Counted from the first letter of the stretch, positions 38,489-49,745 are shown. The stretch is 64,000 nt of DNA from Rickettsia sp. Oklahoma-10 (GCF_039954865.1 NZ_CP157197.1:451501-515500); one strand, 5' to 3'. The notes: generated from the sequence alone by a model not told the origin. Program-made: numbers and translations.

Positions 38489-38971
38489 ATGTCACGTCGT
38501 CATGCCGCGGAAAAGCGAGTAATTTTACCTGATATGAAATATAACAGTATTTTGCTGTCAAGGTTTATCAATAATATTATGAAAGAAGGAAAGAAAGTTC
38601 TTGCAGAGAAAATTGTTTATTCAGCTTTTGATAAAATTGAAAAGAAACATAAAGTCGATCCATATCAAACCTTTAATAATGCTATGCATAATGTAAAGCC
38701 GCATTTAGAAGTCACTTCAGTTAGAGTAGGAGGTGCTAATTATCAAGTTCCAACACATGTTGATGAAAGAAGAGGTTATGCTCTCGCTAGCCGTTGGATT
38801 ATTAATGCTGCGTCAAAACGTTCTGAAAAAATGATGATTGATAAACTCGCTGAAGAGTTGTTTGAAGCTTCTAATAACAGAGGAATTGCCATTAAGAAGA
38901 AAGAAGATACTCATAAAATGGCTGAAGCTAATAAAGCCTTCTCTCATTTTAGTCCTAAAAAAATGAAGTAA
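38489..38971 (+). CDS. rpsG: Small ribosomal subunit protein uS7
   Basis: S7 nucleates assembly of the 30S head and contacts E-site tRNA. The 160 residues start MSRRHAAEKRVILPDMKYNS. Family blocks VTSVRVGGANYQVPTHVDER and ALASRWIINAASKRSEKMM are present. It sits 26 bases after rpsL and 11 bases before fusA. Confidence 0.98.
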   Translation: MSRRHAAEKRVILPDMKYNSILLSRFINNIMKEGKKVLAEKIVYSAFDKIEKKHKVDPYQTFNNAMHNVKPHLEVTSVRVGGANYQVPTHVDERRGYALASRWIINAASKRSEKMMIDKLAEELFEASNNRGIAIKKKEDTHKMAEANKAFSHFSPKKMK

Positions 38972-38982
38972 GGTAAGCTATT

Positions 38983-41055
38983 ATGACTAAGATAAACACA
39001 CTTGAGTATATTCGTAATATAGGTATATGTGCTCACATCGATGCTGGTAAGACCACAACTACCGAGCGTATTTTATATTATACCGGTAAATCACATAAAA
39101 TAGGTGAAGTTCATGAGGGCGGTGCTACCATGGACTGGATGGAGCAGGAGCAAGAGCGTGGTATAACAATTACTTCAGCTGCTACTACCTGTAGATGGCA
39201 AAATAAGATAATAAATATTATCGATACTCCCGGACATGTTGACTTTACTATTGAGGTAGAACGCTCGCTGCGTGTTCTTGATGGTGCGGTTGCAGTATTT
39301 GACGGTGTAGCAGGTGTTGAGCCACAATCTGAGACAGTATGGAGACAAGCTGATAAATATAATGTTCCTAGAATGTGTTTTATCAATAAAATGGACAGAA
39401 TGGGAGCGGATTTTTATAGATGCGTTGAAATGATCAAAGGTCGTTTAGGAGCAAAACCGCTTGTTGTTCAGTTGCCTGTAGGGCTTGAAGAGAATTTTAA
39501 AGGTATAATTGATCTTGTTAAAATGAAAGCAGTGATTTGGAAAGATGAATCACTTGGAGCTGAATATTTTGAAGAAGATATACCTGTCGATATGAAAGAC
39601 AAAGCTAAAGAATATCGTACTAAGTTACTTGATATGGTTGTTGAATTAGATGACCATGTTATGGAAAAATATTTATTGGGTGAAGAAGTAACGGAAGAAG
39701 AGATTAAAAGATTAATCAGAAGTGGTACTATATCAGCAGCTTTTTATCCGGTTTTATGCGGTAGTGCTTTTAAAAATAAAGGAGTACAGCCTTTACTTGA
39801 TGCTGTAGTAGATTTCCTGCCTGCACCTATTGACATAGGTATAGTAAAAGGCATTGAAGTAAGTACTAGTGAAGAAAAAGATTTGCCTATTTCAGTAACT
39901 GAGCCTTTTGCAGCTTTAGCATTTAAAATTATGAATGATCCGTTTGTTGGTTCATTAACGTTTATTAGAATATATTCAGGGAAAATCACGGCCGGATCGA
40001 CTGTTATTAATACTGTCAAGAATAAAAGAGAAAAAATTGGTAGAATGCTATTAATGCATGCTAATAATCGTGAAGACGTAAAAGAAGCGTCAGCAGGTGA
40101 TATAGTAGCTTTAGCAGGTCTTAAAGATACTACCACAGGTGATACGTTATCTGATATTGATAAGCAAGTAATCTTAGAAAAAATGGAATTTCCGGAGCCG
40201 GTAATTGAGCTTGCGGTGGAACCTAAGTCAACAGCTGATCAAGAAAAAATGAGTTTAGCACTTGCTCGTTTGGCAGCAGAAGACCCATCATTTAGAGTTT
40301 CAACAGATCATGAAACAGGACAAACAGTGATAAAAGGAATGGGAGAGCTCCATTTAGAAATTATCATTGATCGTATGAGAAGAGAGTTTAAGGTTGAAGC
40401 AAATATTGGAGCTCCTCAAGTAGCATATCGTGAGACTATAACCAAAGCTTGTGAAATTGATTATACTCATAAAAAACAGTCAGGTGGTGCAGGGCAATTT
40501 GCACGTGTAAAAATTATCTTTGAACCTTTAAATCCAGGCGAAGGGTTTATTTTTGAAAGTAAAATTGTCGGTGGTGCTGTGCCTAAAGAATATATACCCG
40601 GTGTTGAAAAAGGATTAAATAATATTAGAGAAACCGGTGTTATTGCTGGTTATCCTATGATTGATTTTAAAGCAACTTTAGTTGATGGTGCATTTCATGA
40701 TGTAGATTCTAGTGTACTTGCATTTGAAATTGCAGCAAAGGCAGCATTTAGAGAAGGGATGCTGGAAGGTAATCCTAAGTTACTTGAGCCGATTATGAAA
40801 GTTGAAGTTATCACTCCTGATGAATATATGGGAGATATTATAGGTGATTTAAATAGCCGTAGAGGACAAATCCAAAGCATGGATCCAAGAGCAAATGCTC
40901 AAGTAGTTACCTCTAATGTTCCTTTGGCAGAAATGTTTGGTTATGTTAATACGCTTAGGTCTCTATCTCAAGGTAGAGCTCAGTTTAGTATGATATTTTC
41001 TCATTATGCTCAAGTGCCGCATCAGATAGCTAATATTATTAAAGCTAAAAAATAA
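38983..41055 (+). CDS. fusA: Elongation factor G
   Basis: EF-G is the GTPase that drives ribosomal translocation and, with RRF, recycling. The 690-residue protein shows G1 [15 protein letters not shown], the switch region [11 protein letters not shown]3 DTPGHVDF and G4 NKMDRMGAD. Domain III and IV blocks include [13 protein letters not shown] and [11 protein letters not shown]. It ends the str operon: no tuf gene follows, in agreement with the known relocation of the single tuf gene in Rickettsia to the ribosomal S10 cluster. Confidence 0.98.
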   Translation: MTKINTLEYIRNIGICAHIDAGKTTTTERILYYTGKSHKIGEVHEGGATMDWMEQEQERGITITSAATTCRWQNKIINIIDTPGHVDFTIEVERSLRVLDGAVAVFDGVAGVEPQSETVWRQADKYNVPRMCFINKMDRMGADFYRCVEMIKGRLGAKPLVVQLPVGLEENFKGIIDLVKMKAVIWKDESLGAEYFEEDIPVDMKDKAKEYRTKLLDMVVELDDHVMEKYLLGEEVTEEEIKRLIRSGTISAAFYPVLCGSAFKNKGVQPLLDAVVDFLPAPIDIGIVKGIEVSTSEEKDLPISVTEPFAALAFKIMNDPFVGSLTFIRIYSGKITAGSTVINTVKNKREKIGRMLLMHANNREDVKEASAGDIVALAGLKDTTTGDTLSDIDKQVILEKMEFPEPVIELAVEPKSTADQEKMSLALARLAAEDPSFRVSTDHETGQTVIKGMGELHLEIIIDRMRREFKVEANIGAPQVAYRETITKACEIDYTHKKQSGGAGQFARVKIIFEPLNPGEGFIFESKIVGGAVPKEYIPGVEKGLNNIRETGVIAGYPMIDFKATLVDGAFHDVDSSVLAFEIAAKAAFREGMLEGNPKLLEPIMKVEVITPDEYMGDIIGDLNSRRGQIQSMDPRANAQVVTSNVPLAEMFGYVNTLRSLSQGRAQFSMIFSHYAQVPHQIANIIKAKK

Positions 41056-41180
41056 TTGAGTAGTATAATTAGATATAATGTTATGTTTTACAAAGATAAA
41101 TGTTTTTTTTGCTGTTTCTAAATTAGATGTGCCGGTTATTTAGTAATTTTTTATTATTGATTTTTTATTAAAAATATGAT

Positions 41181-41256
41181 AGGAGTGTAGCTCAATTGGT
41201 AGAGCACCGGTCTCCAAAACCGGAGGTTGCAGGTTCGATTCCTGTCGCTCTTGCCA
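41181..41256 (+). tRNA. trnW: tRNA-Trp (anticodon CCA)
   Basis: The 76-base sequence folds as a standard cloverleaf: acceptor arm AGGAGTG/CGCTCTT, D arm GCTC...GAGC, anticodon arm CCGGT-CTCCAAA-ACCGG with anticodon CCA, T arm GCAGG-TTCGATT-CCTGT, discriminator G and an encoded 3' CCA. Its position between fusA and secE is the ancestral place (tuf-trnW-secE) with tuf deleted. Confidence 0.96.
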
Positions 41257-41453
41257 TTATAGATTTGAGTTTTTTACTATAAAATATAGACTTCTTATAA
41301 AACTAATGCTCTTCTAGAGAAGAATTTAAGGATGCACTGCAGTTTGGGTCGCATCATACATCTTTAGATGAGGATTCAAGTGTTGAGTCATTATCTTAAT
41401 TACCTCTAGAAGTAGAATTTTGTAAGAAATATCTAAGTTACCTAACAAAAAAT
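41257..41453. other. Spacer between tRNA-Trp and secE with a short open remnant
   Basis: Directly upstream of and in frame with secE runs FKDALQFGSHHTSLDEDSSV, a stop at 41397-41399, then [18 protein letters not shown]. This could be a remnant peptide or chance. I recognise no family and see no clear promoter motif. Confidence 0.3.
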
Positions 41454-41654
41454 ATGTTTAAGGGATATAATATTTATAAGTTTTTTGAACAAGTTAAACA
41501 AGAAACTTGCAAGGTAGTTTGGCCAACTAGAAAAGAGCTTGTTACTTCAACATTAATAGTGGTAGTAGCAGTTTTTATTTTTAGCTTAATTTGTTTGATG
41601 CTTGATTATAGTATACATAATATAATGCAGCTTTTGCTTAATATTGGCAAATAG
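41454..41654 (+). CDS. secE: Preprotein translocase subunit SecE
   Basis: SecE stabilises SecY in the translocation channel. The 66-residue single-helix form begins with an amphipathic segment [20 protein letters not shown], which includes the conserved WPTRKE motif, followed by one membrane helix (residues 32-52). This short form is normal outside the enterics. nusG follows after 15 bases, the conserved secE-nusG pair. Confidence 0.97.
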   Translation: MFKGYNIYKFFEQVKQETCKVVWPTRKELVTSTLIVVVAVFIFSLICLMLDYSIHNIMQLLLNIGK

Positions 41655-41669
41655 TATAAGGAATAAATT

Positions 41670-42248
41670 ATGATAGAACAGAATATGGATAATATATTTC
41701 CTTCTTCTGAGAAAAATGTAAAGCAGTGGTATGTAGTACATACAGCATCGGGAGCAGAGAAACGTATAAAAGAGGATATATTAAGGAAAATCGCTAAACA
41801 GAAAATGACAGGTTTTTTTGAAGATATATTAATACCTGTTTTTGGAGTTTCTGAAGTTAAACGTGGTAAAAATGTCAAGGTAGAAAAAAAACTAATGCCG
41901 AGTTATCTTTTGATAAAGATGAATATGACTGATAAATCTTGGCATTTTGTGAAAAATATACCTGGAGTAACTGGCTTTTTAGGGAGCAAAACCACGCCAA
42001 AAGCTCTTACAGAAAGTGAAATACAAAATATTTTTAATAATCTGGAAGCAGAAGCTAAAGAAGCAAAAAATTCTAAATTGTATGAAGTTGGTGAAATAGT
42101 GACTGTTACAGATGGTCCTTTTGAAACTTTTATGGGTATGGTGGAAGAAATAGATCAAGAAAAAAACAGGTTAAAAGTTTCAGTTTCAATATTTGGGAAA
42201 GCAACTCCAATAGAACTAAATTTTAATCAAGTAAAGAAAAATAATTAA
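41670..42248 (+). CDS. nusG: Transcription termination/antitermination factor NusG
   Basis: NusG binds RNA polymerase and couples it to ribosomes or Rho. The 192-residue protein has the NGN domain opening KQWYVVHTASGAEKRIKEDI, the block LMPSYLLIKMNMTDKSWHFV, GVTGFLGSKTTPKALTESE, and a KOW domain with VTVTDGPFETFMGMVEEID. A spacer of 224 bases without any clear gene separates it from rplK. Confidence 0.97.
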   Translation: MIEQNMDNIFPSSEKNVKQWYVVHTASGAEKRIKEDILRKIAKQKMTGFFEDILIPVFGVSEVKRGKNVKVEKKLMPSYLLIKMNMTDKSWHFVKNIPGVTGFLGSKTTPKALTESEIQNIFNNLEAEAKEAKNSKLYEVGEIVTVTDGPFETFMGMVEEIDQEKNRLKVSVSIFGKATPIELNFNQVKKNN

Positions 42249-42472
42249 AAGTTAGTAGTATATTTAGAATACTCCTAAATAAAATGAAGAGTAGGAAAGA
42301 TATAGATAAATTTTTTAGAATTGGAAACAGTTTTTCTATTACTTAATTATTTAAAACTTCTTTAAAAAAGCAGTATATGTCTAATGAGGACTAAAGTGCA
42401 ATATATAAATTATCTCTAAGTAAGAGTGTTATAAAGTAATATTAATTTAAGAGAAAATAAGGATATTTATAA

Positions 42473-42910
42473 ATGTCTCAGAAAGCAATAAAAGGTTATA
42501 TTAACTTGATAATTCCGGCTGCCGGAGCTACTCCTGCCCCTCCTATAGGGCCAGCACTTGGCCAAAGAAAAGTTAATATTGCAGCATTTTGTAAAGATTT
42601 TAATGATGCTACACAAGGTATGGAAAAAGGAATACCTCTGCCAACTGTAATTACCGTTTATGAAGATAGGAGTTTTGCTTTTAAAATCAAAACTCCTCCA
42701 GCCTCTTATTTTTTAAAGAAGTATGCTAAAATTACTAAAGGTTCTAGTGCTACTAAAAAAGAAGTTGTAGTAGGTAAAGTTACTATGGATGATTGCCGTG
42801 AAATTGCAAAGTTAAAAATGACTGATTTAAATACAAAAAATATTGAAGCAGCAACAAAAATTATTTGTGGTAGTGCTGCATCTATGGGACTTGAAGTGGT
42901 AGGAAATTAA
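42473..42910 (+). CDS. rplK: Large ribosomal subunit protein uL11
   Basis: L11 forms the GTPase-associated centre with 23S rRNA. The 145-residue protein has the proline-rich signature [20 protein letters not shown] near residue 14 and the C-terminal RNA-binding domain ([17 protein letters not shown]...AASMGLEV). rplA starts five bases after its stop. Confidence 0.98.
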   Translation: MSQKAIKGYINLIIPAAGATPAPPIGPALGQRKVNIAAFCKDFNDATQGMEKGIPLPTVITVYEDRSFAFKIKTPPASYFLKKYAKITKGSSATKKEVVVGKVTMDDCREIAKLKMTDLNTKNIEAATKIICGSAASMGLEVVGN

Positions 42911-42915
42911 TTATT

Positions 42916-43635
42916 ATGTCAAATAACAAAGATGTTGCCGTAAAAATTAGCGGTGGTAAAAAAATAAGAGAAGCTAGAGAAAAAGTAAAATCAGATTATT
43001 TGTATAATTTAACAAATGCGGTTGAGCAATTAAAATCAGCATCATATGTTAAATTTGATCCAACCTTAGAAATAGTTATGAAGCTTGGAATTGATCCTAG
43101 GCATTCCGATCAAATGGTACGCGGCGTAGTTAATTTACCTGCCGGTACAGGCAAAACTGTAAGAGTTGCTGTTATTTGTAAAGAAGAAAGAGAAGAAGAT
43201 GCTAAAAGTGCTGGAGCAGATTTAGTAGGTGCAACAAGTATAATTGATGAAATTAAAGCAGGAAAAATTAATTTTGATGTATGTATAGCTACTCCCGATA
43301 TGATGGCAGCTATAGGCTCAGTTGCAAGAATTTTAGGACCAAAAGGTTTAATGCCTAATCCTAAACTTGGTACCGTAACTTTAGATATTAAAAATGCTAT
43401 AAAAAATGCTAAAAGTGGTCAGGTAGAATATAGAGCAGAAAAAGCTGGTATAATTCATGCAGGGCTTGGAAAATTATCTTTCTCAAACCAAGATTTATTA
43501 AAAAATTTAAATGCATTTATTGAGGCAGTAATTAAAGCAAAGCCTGTTGGGTTGAAGGGAAGTTATTTAAAAGCAATATATTTGTCCTCTACTATGGGAG
43601 CATCAGTACAAATAGATTTAACTAGCATAGCATAA
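42916..43635 (+). CDS. rplA: Large ribosomal subunit protein uL1
   Basis: L1 builds the mobile L1 stalk that moves E-site tRNA, and in many bacteria represses its own rplK-rplA mRNA. The 239 residues include [53 protein letters not shown] and [12 protein letters not shown], all family signatures. It forms an operon with rplK. Confidence 0.98.
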   Translation: MSNNKDVAVKISGGKKIREAREKVKSDYLYNLTNAVEQLKSASYVKFDPTLEIVMKLGIDPRHSDQMVRGVVNLPAGTGKTVRVAVICKEEREEDAKSAGADLVGATSIIDEIKAGKINFDVCIATPDMMAAIGSVARILGPKGLMPNPKLGTVTLDIKNAIKNAKSGQVEYRAEKAGIIHAGLGKLSFSNQDLLKNLNAFIEAVIKAKPVGLKGSYLKAIYLSSTMGASVQIDLTSIA

Positions 43636-43929
43636 TTTTTATTAAACTGTTTCTATTTAAACAATGCAAATATCGAATTATTTTACATGATCCGCTATTT
43701 GGGTATGATATTGAATATAAAAGGTAAAAGGCAGTTTTCACTTTTTATATAAAAATATTAGTTTTATGTAAGGATTTTAAATCAAGCAAAATCCGCTGCA
43801 TATACAGCTTTTAAAACAATAGTACATTACATATGTAATTTTCTATTGGTGATAAATAGATAATCAAATAATAGTTTTTGTATTATTAAAATATATTTAA
43901 AACTGTTGTTATAAAAGGAGAAGTAATAG
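43636..43929 (+). promoter_or_regulatory. rplJ leader region
   Basis: This 294-base gene-free interval precedes rplJ. It contains an imperfect stem (TATAAAAGGTA at 43716 with CACTTTTTATA at 43739-43749) resembling the one before rplS. In other bacteria the L10-L7/L12 complex represses translation through an rplJ leader; I infer a similar role from position only and cannot identify the specific L10-binding fold by eye. Confidence 0.35.
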
Positions 43930-44439
43930 GTGTTAAGATCAGCAAAAACATTAGCAGTAGAGGGTATTGTAAATATTTATAAAGAGTCACCGTCTGTAAT
44001 TATTACTCATTATCAAGGGTTAACCGCTAGTCAAATGAGTTCACTTAGAGAATCACTTAAATCTAAAGCAGCAGGTTTTAAAGTAGTTAAAAATGCTTTA
44101 GCAAAAATAGCTGCGAATCAAACAGGACTTGATAATATTGCTGAGTTATTTGTAGGGCCTACTGCTATTGTTTATTCTAAAGAACCAGTTGAGATAGCAA
44201 AATTAGTAGTTAATTTTGCTAAGGCTAATGATAATCTTAAGATTATTGGCGGAATAGTTGATAATCATGTGTTAGATAAACATTCAATAAAAGAACTTGC
44301 TAAGCTACCTTTACTTCATGAGCTTAGAAGTAAAATTGTTGAGTTATTACAAGCACCGGCTACTAAGGTTGTAGGTGTTTTACAAACCCCGTCTTCGAGT
44401 ATGGCGAGAGTAATACAAGCATATGCTAGTAAAAATTAA
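43930..44439 (+). CDS. rplJ: Large ribosomal subunit protein uL10
   Basis: L10 anchors the L7/L12 dimers to the ribosomal stalk. The start codon is GTG (preceded by AAAGGAGAAG), giving 169 residues. Signatures are [32 protein letters not shown], and [13 protein letters not shown]. The long C-terminal helix ending [20 protein letters not shown] binds L7/L12. rplL starts 30 bases downstream. Confidence 0.97.
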   Translation: MLRSAKTLAVEGIVNIYKESPSVIITHYQGLTASQMSSLRESLKSKAAGFKVVKNALAKIAANQTGLDNIAELFVGPTAIVYSKEPVEIAKLVVNFAKANDNLKIIGGIVDNHVLDKHSIKELAKLPLLHELRSKIVELLQAPATKVVGVLQTPSSSMARVIQAYASKN

Positions 44440-44469
44440 CTTAATATAAAAAGTAAAAAGGAAAAAATT

Positions 44470-44841
44470 ATGGCAGATTTAGCTAAAATTGAAGAACAAT
44501 TATCATCATTAACATTAATGCAAGCAGCTGAACTTGTGAAAATGCTAGAAGAAAAATGGGGTGTATCCGCAGCTGCTCCTGTTGCTATGGTAGCTGCAGC
44601 AGCTCCTGTTGCTGAAGCAGTTGCAGAGAAAACAGATTTTGAAGTAGTTTTAATAGCTGTAGGTGATAAGAAAGTGGAAGTAATTAAAGCTGTAAGAGAA
44701 ATTACAGGTCTCGGTTTAATTGAAGCTAAGAAATTAGTTGATGAGGCTCCAAAGGCAGTTAAACAGAGTGTAAAGAAAGCAGAAGCAGAAGGAATTAAAA
44801 GTAAATTAGAATCTGTTGGAGCAAAAGTTGAATTAAAATAA
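44470..44841 (+). CDS. rplL: Large ribosomal subunit protein bL7/L12
   Basis: L7/L12 is the multicopy stalk protein that recruits translational GTPases. The 123 residues have an N-terminal dimerisation domain ([20 protein letters not shown]), an alanine/valine/proline hinge ([20 protein letters not shown]) and the C-terminal domain [20 protein letters not shown] with [19 protein letters not shown] strong terminator-like hairpin follows 224 bases downstream. Confidence 0.98.
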   Translation: MADLAKIEEQLSSLTLMQAAELVKMLEEKWGVSAAAPVAMVAAAAPVAEAVAEKTDFEVVLIAVGDKKVEVIKAVREITGLGLIEAKKLVDEAPKAVKQSVKKAEAEGIKSKLESVGAKVELK

Positions 44842-44854
44842 TTATTTCTGCGCT

Positions 44855-45006
44855 AGGTTCTGTAAAGAATATTATTTATATTTTAGATGTTTTAAGGTGA
44901 AAATTAATAAGTTTCTTCTCCGATTGGTTGTTTTTTATTCCAAAAAATCTTATAATTTACAATCAATAAAGAATTAAATATAGATTAATTTCCCTTTACA
45001 GAACCT
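44855..45006. repeat. 152-bp palindromic repeat, copy 1, after rplL
   Basis: The ends AGGTTCTGTAAAG (44855-44867) and CTTTACAGAACCT (44994-45006) are perfect reverse complements. Inside, GTGAAAATTAATAAG (44897-44911) faces AATCTTATAATTTAC (44946-44960) as an inner imperfect inverted repeat. A second copy with the same length lies at 45225-45376. I do not recognise it as one of the common 'cttgaccac' or 'tattccgc' RPEs. Confidence 0.8.
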
Positions 45007-45065
45007 AATATTTTTTGCATCACAGATGAAATATTTTATAGCTTTAAATTAACTTCTTAAAATCT

Positions 45066-45108
45066 AAAAAGCCTTATTTTAGTGATTAAATTTGAATAAG
45101 GCTTTTTT
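45066..45108 (+). terminator. Rho-independent terminator between rplL and rpoB
   Basis: AAAAAGCCTTATT (45066-45078) pairs perfectly with AATAAGGCTTTTT (45095-45107) around a 16-base loop, followed by a short T tract. It would end or attenuate transcription from the ribosomal protein genes before rpoB. With an A tract on the left it could also act in reverse. Confidence 0.75.
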
Positions 45109-45224
45109 GTTTACAAATTATTTTAAAGCTAATTTTAAGTTATTTTTTGAAATAGGATAAAAAGCTATTACATTAAAAATTTTACTAATTAAAATACGCC
45201 TAGATATAATTATTAAAATTTCCT

Positions 45225-45376
45225 AGGTTCTTTGAACATTTCTAATTGATTTGTTATTTTTGGATATTTTGAAGTGAAAATTAATAAGATTTTTATAGCT
45301 GCTCCTTTAGGAAATCTTATAATTTGCAGTAAAAAATAGTCAAAATAAAGTCTTTTTAGAAATGTACACAGATCCT
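45225..45376. repeat. 152-bp palindromic repeat, copy 2, before rpoB
   Basis: The ends AGGTTCTTTGAACATTTCTA (45225 onward) and TTAGAAATGTACACAGATCC (45356 onward) are reverse complements with three mismatches in 21. The inner blocks GTGAAAATTAATAAG (45274-45288) and AATCTTATAATTTGC (45313-45327) match copy 1 almost base for base. Confidence 0.8.
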
Positions 45377-45570
45377 ACACAAGATCTAAATAGGTTTCTT
45401 TAATTTAGATTCTAAAAAACAGTATATTTGTTTTTTGCTACTAAATTATAAGTATTTTGTTGCAATAGATAGCTATTCCAATAAAAACTTTATTGTTTTA
45501 AATATAATTTAAATTTTATATACATAGTCACTTCAATAACGGGCAGTAATTTTATCAGTCAGGAGATTAT
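45377..45570 (+). promoter_or_regulatory. rpoB upstream region
   Basis: This 194-base AT-rich stretch follows the second repeat and precedes rpoB. Because a terminator lies upstream, a dedicated rpoB promoter is expected here; TATAAT-like sequences occur near 45505, but I cannot pick a convincing -35/-10 pair. AGGAG (45561-45565) is the ribosome binding site. Confidence 0.35.
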
Positions 45571-48500
45571 ATGGTTTCATTAAGGGATAATATAGAAGCA
45601 CAACCCTTGTCACATAATAGAAGAATAAGAAAAAATTTTGGTCACATAAATTTAGTAGCAGATATACCGAATTTGATTGAAATTCAAAAAAATTCATATG
45701 AAAAAAACTTCCTACAGTTAAATATTAAAGATTCTGAAAGAAAAAATAAGGGTTTACAATCTATATTAAACTCAATTTTTCCTATTTCAGATTCTTCTAA
45801 TGTTGCTAACTTAGAATTTGTCAAATATGAATTTGATACTCCAAAATATGATGTAGAAGAGTGTAGTCAAAGAAGTTTAAGTTATGCTGCTCCTCTTAAA
45901 GTTACCTTAAGATTAAGTATTTGGGACATAGATGAGGATACCGGTACTAGAGAAATTAAAGGGATTAAAGAGCAAGAAGTATATATGGGTGATATCCCGT
46001 TAATGACTAAAAATGGTACTTTTATTATCAATGGTACGGAAAGAGTCGTTGTATCACAAATGCATCGCTCACCAGGTGTATTCTTTTATCATGATGAAGG
46101 CAAAATCCACTCTTCCGGAAAACTTTTATATTCTGCTCGTGTTATTCCATATAGAGGTTCTTGGCTTGATTTAGAGTTTGATGCTAAGGATGTTATTTAT
46201 TTTAGAATTGATAGAAAAAGAAAGCTTTATGCTACTACTTTGCTTAGAGCTATAGGCATGAGTACTGCAGAAATTATAAAATTTTATTATAATTCAGTCA
46301 CTTATAAGCTTGTTAAAAATAAAGGTTGGGCAGTTAAATTTATGCCAGGGCATATTACTGCTCATCGTTTAACAAATGATTTAGTAGATGCAGATAACGG
46401 CAATGTTTTACTGAAAGCAGGACAAAAAATTACCCCTCGTTTAGCTAAAAAATATTCTGGAGAAGGGCTTAATAATATTTTAGTAGCTCATGAAACTTTA
46501 ATCGGCAAATATTTATCCGAGGATTTAAGAGATCCTGTAAGTGGTGAAATTTTAGCAAAAATTGGTGAAATCATTACTGCTGATATACTAAATATTATTA
46601 ATGATCTTAAAATTAAAAATGTTAACGTATTAGCGATCAATCCTCAATCAGGTCCGTATATAAGAAATACCTTATTTGCCGATAAAAACCAGGATCGTGA
46701 GGCAGCATTATGTGATATTTTCAGAGTGTTAAGACCAGGTGAACCTGCTAATATTGAAGCAGCTGAAAGCTTGTTTTATAGTTTATTTTTTGATGTGGAA
46801 AGATATGATCTTTCAGAAGTTGGACGAATAAAAATGAATTCTAGGTTAGAGCTGAATATTTCTGAAGGGGTTACAGTTTTAACAATTGATGATATTAAAA
46901 ATATAGTAAGGGTTTTAGTTGAGCTTAAAGATGGTAAAGGTATTATAGACGATATTGATCATTTAGGTAATAGAAGGGTGAGATCGGTAGGTGAATTGAT
47001 AGAAAATCAATTTAGAATAGGTTTAGTCCGAATGGAAAAATCTGTAATTGAAAGGATGTCGGTAGGTGATGTTGATACAGTAATGCCTCATGATTTAGTA
47101 AATTCTAAAATTTTAGTTTCAGTAGTAAAAGAATTTTTTAGTACTTCACAATTATCACAGTTTATGGATCAAACAAATCCATTATCGGAAATAACTCATA
47201 AAAGAAGGTTATCGGCACTCGGTCCTGGAGGTCTTAGTCGAGATCGAGCAGGTTTTGAGGTGCGTGATGTACATCCGACTCATTATGGTCGTATTTGTCC
47301 TATCGAAACACCTGAAGGTCAGAATATTGGATTAATTAACTCTATGGCTACCTATGCTAGAATAAATAAACACGGTTTTATAGAGAGTCCGTATAGAAGA
47401 GTTAAAGATAGGCGTGTAACTGATGAAGTGGTATATCTTTCTGCCATTGAAGAAGGTAAATACAAAATTGGGCAAGCAAATTCTAAAGTTGATAAAGACG
47501 GGTTACTACAAGGAGAGTTTATTAATTGTCGTGTTGAGGGAGGAAATTTTGTAATGGTAGAGCCTCATGAGGTGGATTTCATTGATGTGACTCCTATGCA
47601 GGTAGTATCAGTTGCAGCTTCTCTTATACCTTTCCTAGAAAATGATGATGCTAATCGTGCTTTAATGGGTTCAAACATGCAAAGACAAGCTGTTCCTTTA
47701 ATTAGAACTGATGCACCTTTTGTAGGTACCGGAGTTGAAGGAGTAGTAGCTAAAGATTCTGGAGCATCGGTAGTTGCATTACATGACGGTATTGTTGAGC
47801 AGGTAGATTCAAATAGAATCGTGATTAGAACTCTAGAACAAAAAGCTGATGGTTCTCCTTCAGTTGATATTTATAATTTACTAAAATTTCAAAAATCTAA
47901 TCATAATACTTGTATTAATCAAAAGCCTTTAGTTCAAGTTGGTCATTACGTTAAGAAAAACGATGTTATAGCTGACGGTCCTAGTACGGATAACGGTGAA
48001 ATTGCTTTAGGTAGAAACGTACTTGTGGCTTTCTTACCGTGGAATGGTTATAATTTTGAAGATTCAATTTTAATATCTGAGCGTATAGTCAAAGAAGATA
48101 TTTTTACATCTATTCATATTGAAGAGTTTGAAGTAATAGCCAGAGATACACGTCTTGGTCCTGAAGAAATTACTCGTGATATACCTAATGTAAGTGAAGA
48201 AGCATTACGTCATCTTGATGAAGTTGGAATAATTTATGTAGGTGCAGAAGTAAAAGCCGGTGATATTTTAGTTGGAAAAGTAACACCGAAGAGTGAGTCA
48301 CCTATTACACCTGAAGAAAAATTATTACGTGCTATTTTTGGGGAAAAAGCCTTTGATGTAAAAGATTCGTCGCTGCACGTACCTTCCGGAGTTAGCGGAA
48401 CCGTAGTAGAAGTAAGGGTATTCTCTCGTAGAGGTGTAGAAAAAGATCAGCGTGCTATTGCTATTGAAAAACAACAAATTGAAAAATTAGCAAAAGACAG

Positions 48501-49692
48501 AGATGATGAGTTAAAAATTATTGAACATTTTGTATTTAGTTGGCTTGAAAAGCTTTTAGTAGGGCAGGTGATTATTAATGGTCCTAAGCAAGTAAAAGCA
48601 GGGCAAACTATTACTACTGAAATGCTAAAAGGTTTATCTAAAGGGCAATTTTGGCAGCTTACTGTGGAAGATGCAAGTGTAATGAATGAAATAGAGAAGA
48701 TAAAGACTCATTATGATGAGAAAAAAGAAACTCTTGATAAAAGATTTGCTACTAAGGTAGAGAAATTGCAAAGTGGCGATGATCTACCTCAGGGAGCTTT
48801 GAAAGTAGTAAAAGTATTTATCGCAACTAAGCATAAATTGCAACCAGGTGATAAGATGGCAGGAAGACATGGAAATAAAGGTGTTATTTCACGTATCGTA
48901 CCTGAAGAGGATATGCCATTTTTAGAAGATGGGACAGTGATAGATATTGTTCTTAATCCGCTTGGTCTTCCGTCTCGTATGAATATAGGGCAGATTTTAG
49001 AGACACATCTTGGGTGGGCATCAATAAATTTAGCGAAAAAAATATCTACCTTAGTAAAGGAACATCAAAATAAAAAGATTGGTATTGAGCAAATTAAGCA
49101 ATTTTTAATTGAGCTGTACGGAGAAAATATTAATTCTATACTTGTAAGATCGGAAGAAGATATTATCTCTTTCTGTAAGAAAGTAAGTAAAGGTGTATAT
49201 TTTGCAACTCCTGTATTTGACGGAGCAAAAGTGCAAGATGTTAAAGATATGCTAAAGCTTGCCGGTCAAGATCCTTCAGGACAAGTAAGATTAATTGACG
49301 GTAGAACCGGTGAATATTTTGATCGTCTAGTAACTGTCGGACAGAAATATTTGTTGAAGTTGCATCATTTAGTTGATAATAAAATTCATTCTCGTTCTAT
49401 AGGACCTTATAGTTTAGTAACACAGCAACCGCTTGGGGGTAAATCGCATTTTGGCGGACAGCGTTTTGGCGAAATGGAATGCTGGGCTCTGCAAGCTTAT
49501 GGTGCTGCTTATACGTTACAGGAAATGTTAACGGTTAAATCAGATGACGTAAACGGTAGGATTAAAATTTATGATTCTATAGTACGTGGTGAAAATAATT
49601 TTGAATCAGGTATTCCTGAGTCATTTAATGTTATGATAAAAGAGTTTAGATCTTTATGTCTTAACGTAAAGCTTGAAGTGACTTCAAGTTAA
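45571..49692 (+). CDS. rpoB: DNA-directed RNA polymerase subunit beta
   Basis: RpoB forms one jaw of the RNA polymerase active-site cleft. The 1373-residue protein is full length. The rifampicin-pocket region is readable as [20 protein letters not shown] and [20 protein letters not shown], then [20 protein letters not shown]; these match the drug-sensitive consensus apart from conservative changes. Catalytic-region motifs [28 protein letters not shown] and the C-terminal [20 protein letters not shown] are intact. Codon 973 (48487-48489) is TTA, Leu. It is separated from rplL by 729 bases and from rpoC by 191 bases with an RPE. Confidence 0.98.
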   Translation: MVSLRDNIEAQPLSHNRRIRKNFGHINLVADIPNLIEIQKNSYEKNFLQLNIKDSERKNKGLQSILNSIFPISDSSNVANLEFVKYEFDTPKYDVEECSQRSLSYAAPLKVTLRLSIWDIDEDTGTREIKGIKEQEVYMGDIPLMTKNGTFIINGTERVVVSQMHRSPGVFFYHDEGKIHSSGKLLYSARVIPYRGSWLDLEFDAKDVIYFRIDRKRKLYATTLLRAIGMSTAEIIKFYYNSVTYKLVKNKGWAVKFMPGHITAHRLTNDLVDADNGNVLLKAGQKITPRLAKKYSGEGLNNILVAHETLIGKYLSEDLRDPVSGEILAKIGEIITADILNIINDLKIKNVNVLAINPQSGPYIRNTLFADKNQDREAALCDIFRVLRPGEPANIEAAESLFYSLFFDVERYDLSEVGRIKMNSRLELNISEGVTVLTIDDIKNIVRVLVELKDGKGIIDDIDHLGNRRVRSVGELIENQFRIGLVRMEKSVIERMSVGDVDTVMPHDLVNSKILVSVVKEFFSTSQLSQFMDQTNPLSEITHKRRLSALGPGGLSRDRAGFEVRDVHPTHYGRICPIETPEGQNIGLINSMATYARINKHGFIESPYRRVKDRRVTDEVVYLSAIEEGKYKIGQANSKVDKDGLLQGEFINCRVEGGNFVMVEPHEVDFIDVTPMQVVSVAASLIPFLENDDANRALMGSNMQRQAVPLIRTDAPFVGTGVEGVVAKDSGASVVALHDGIVEQVDSNRIVIRTLEQKADGSPSVDIYNLLKFQKSNHNTCINQKPLVQVGHYVKKNDVIADGPSTDNGEIALGRNVLVAFLPWNGYNFEDSILISERIVKEDIFTSIHIEEFEVIARDTRLGPEEITRDIPNVSEEALRHLDEVGIIYVGAEVKAGDILVGKVTPKSESPITPEEKLLRAIFGEKAFDVKDSSLHVPSGVSGTVVEVRVFSRRGVEKDQRAIAIEKQQIEKLAKDRDDELKIIEHFVFSWLEKLLVGQVIINGPKQVKAGQTITTEMLKGLSKGQFWQLTVEDASVMNEIEKIKTHYDEKKETLDKRFATKVEKLQSGDDLPQGALKVVKVFIATKHKLQPGDKMAGRHGNKGVISRIVPEEDMPFLEDGTVIDIVLNPLGLPSRMNIGQILETHLGWASINLAKKISTLVKEHQNKKIGIEQIKQFLIELYGENINSILVRSEEDIISFCKKVSKGVYFATPVFDGAKVQDVKDMLKLAGQDPSGQVRLIDGRTGEYFDRLVTVGQKYLLKLHHLVDNKIHSRSIGPYSLVTQQPLGGKSHFGGQRFGEMECWALQAYGAAYTLQEMLTVKSDDVNGRIKIYDSIVRGENNFESGIPESFNVMIKEFRSLCLNVKLEVTSS

Positions 49693-49745
49693 ATGTGTTA
49701 TCCCATGGTCAAGCCAGCTTTGATGTGTAGATCGATTCTTTTTAT

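Noticed and set aside
39111-40880. Several antisense frames within fusA
   Set aside because: All lie opposite conserved EF-G coding sequence; typical shadows of a highly conserved gene.
42249-42472. Possible tiny gene between nusG and rplK
   Set aside because: The longest frame is under 20 codons and shows no conserved pattern or ribosome binding site.
44855-45376. CRISPR array or tandem repeat reading of the rplL-rpoB repeats
   Set aside because: There are only two copies, each a long palindrome with diverged middle, separated by a terminator; no short regular repeat-spacer pattern exists here or elsewhere in the window.
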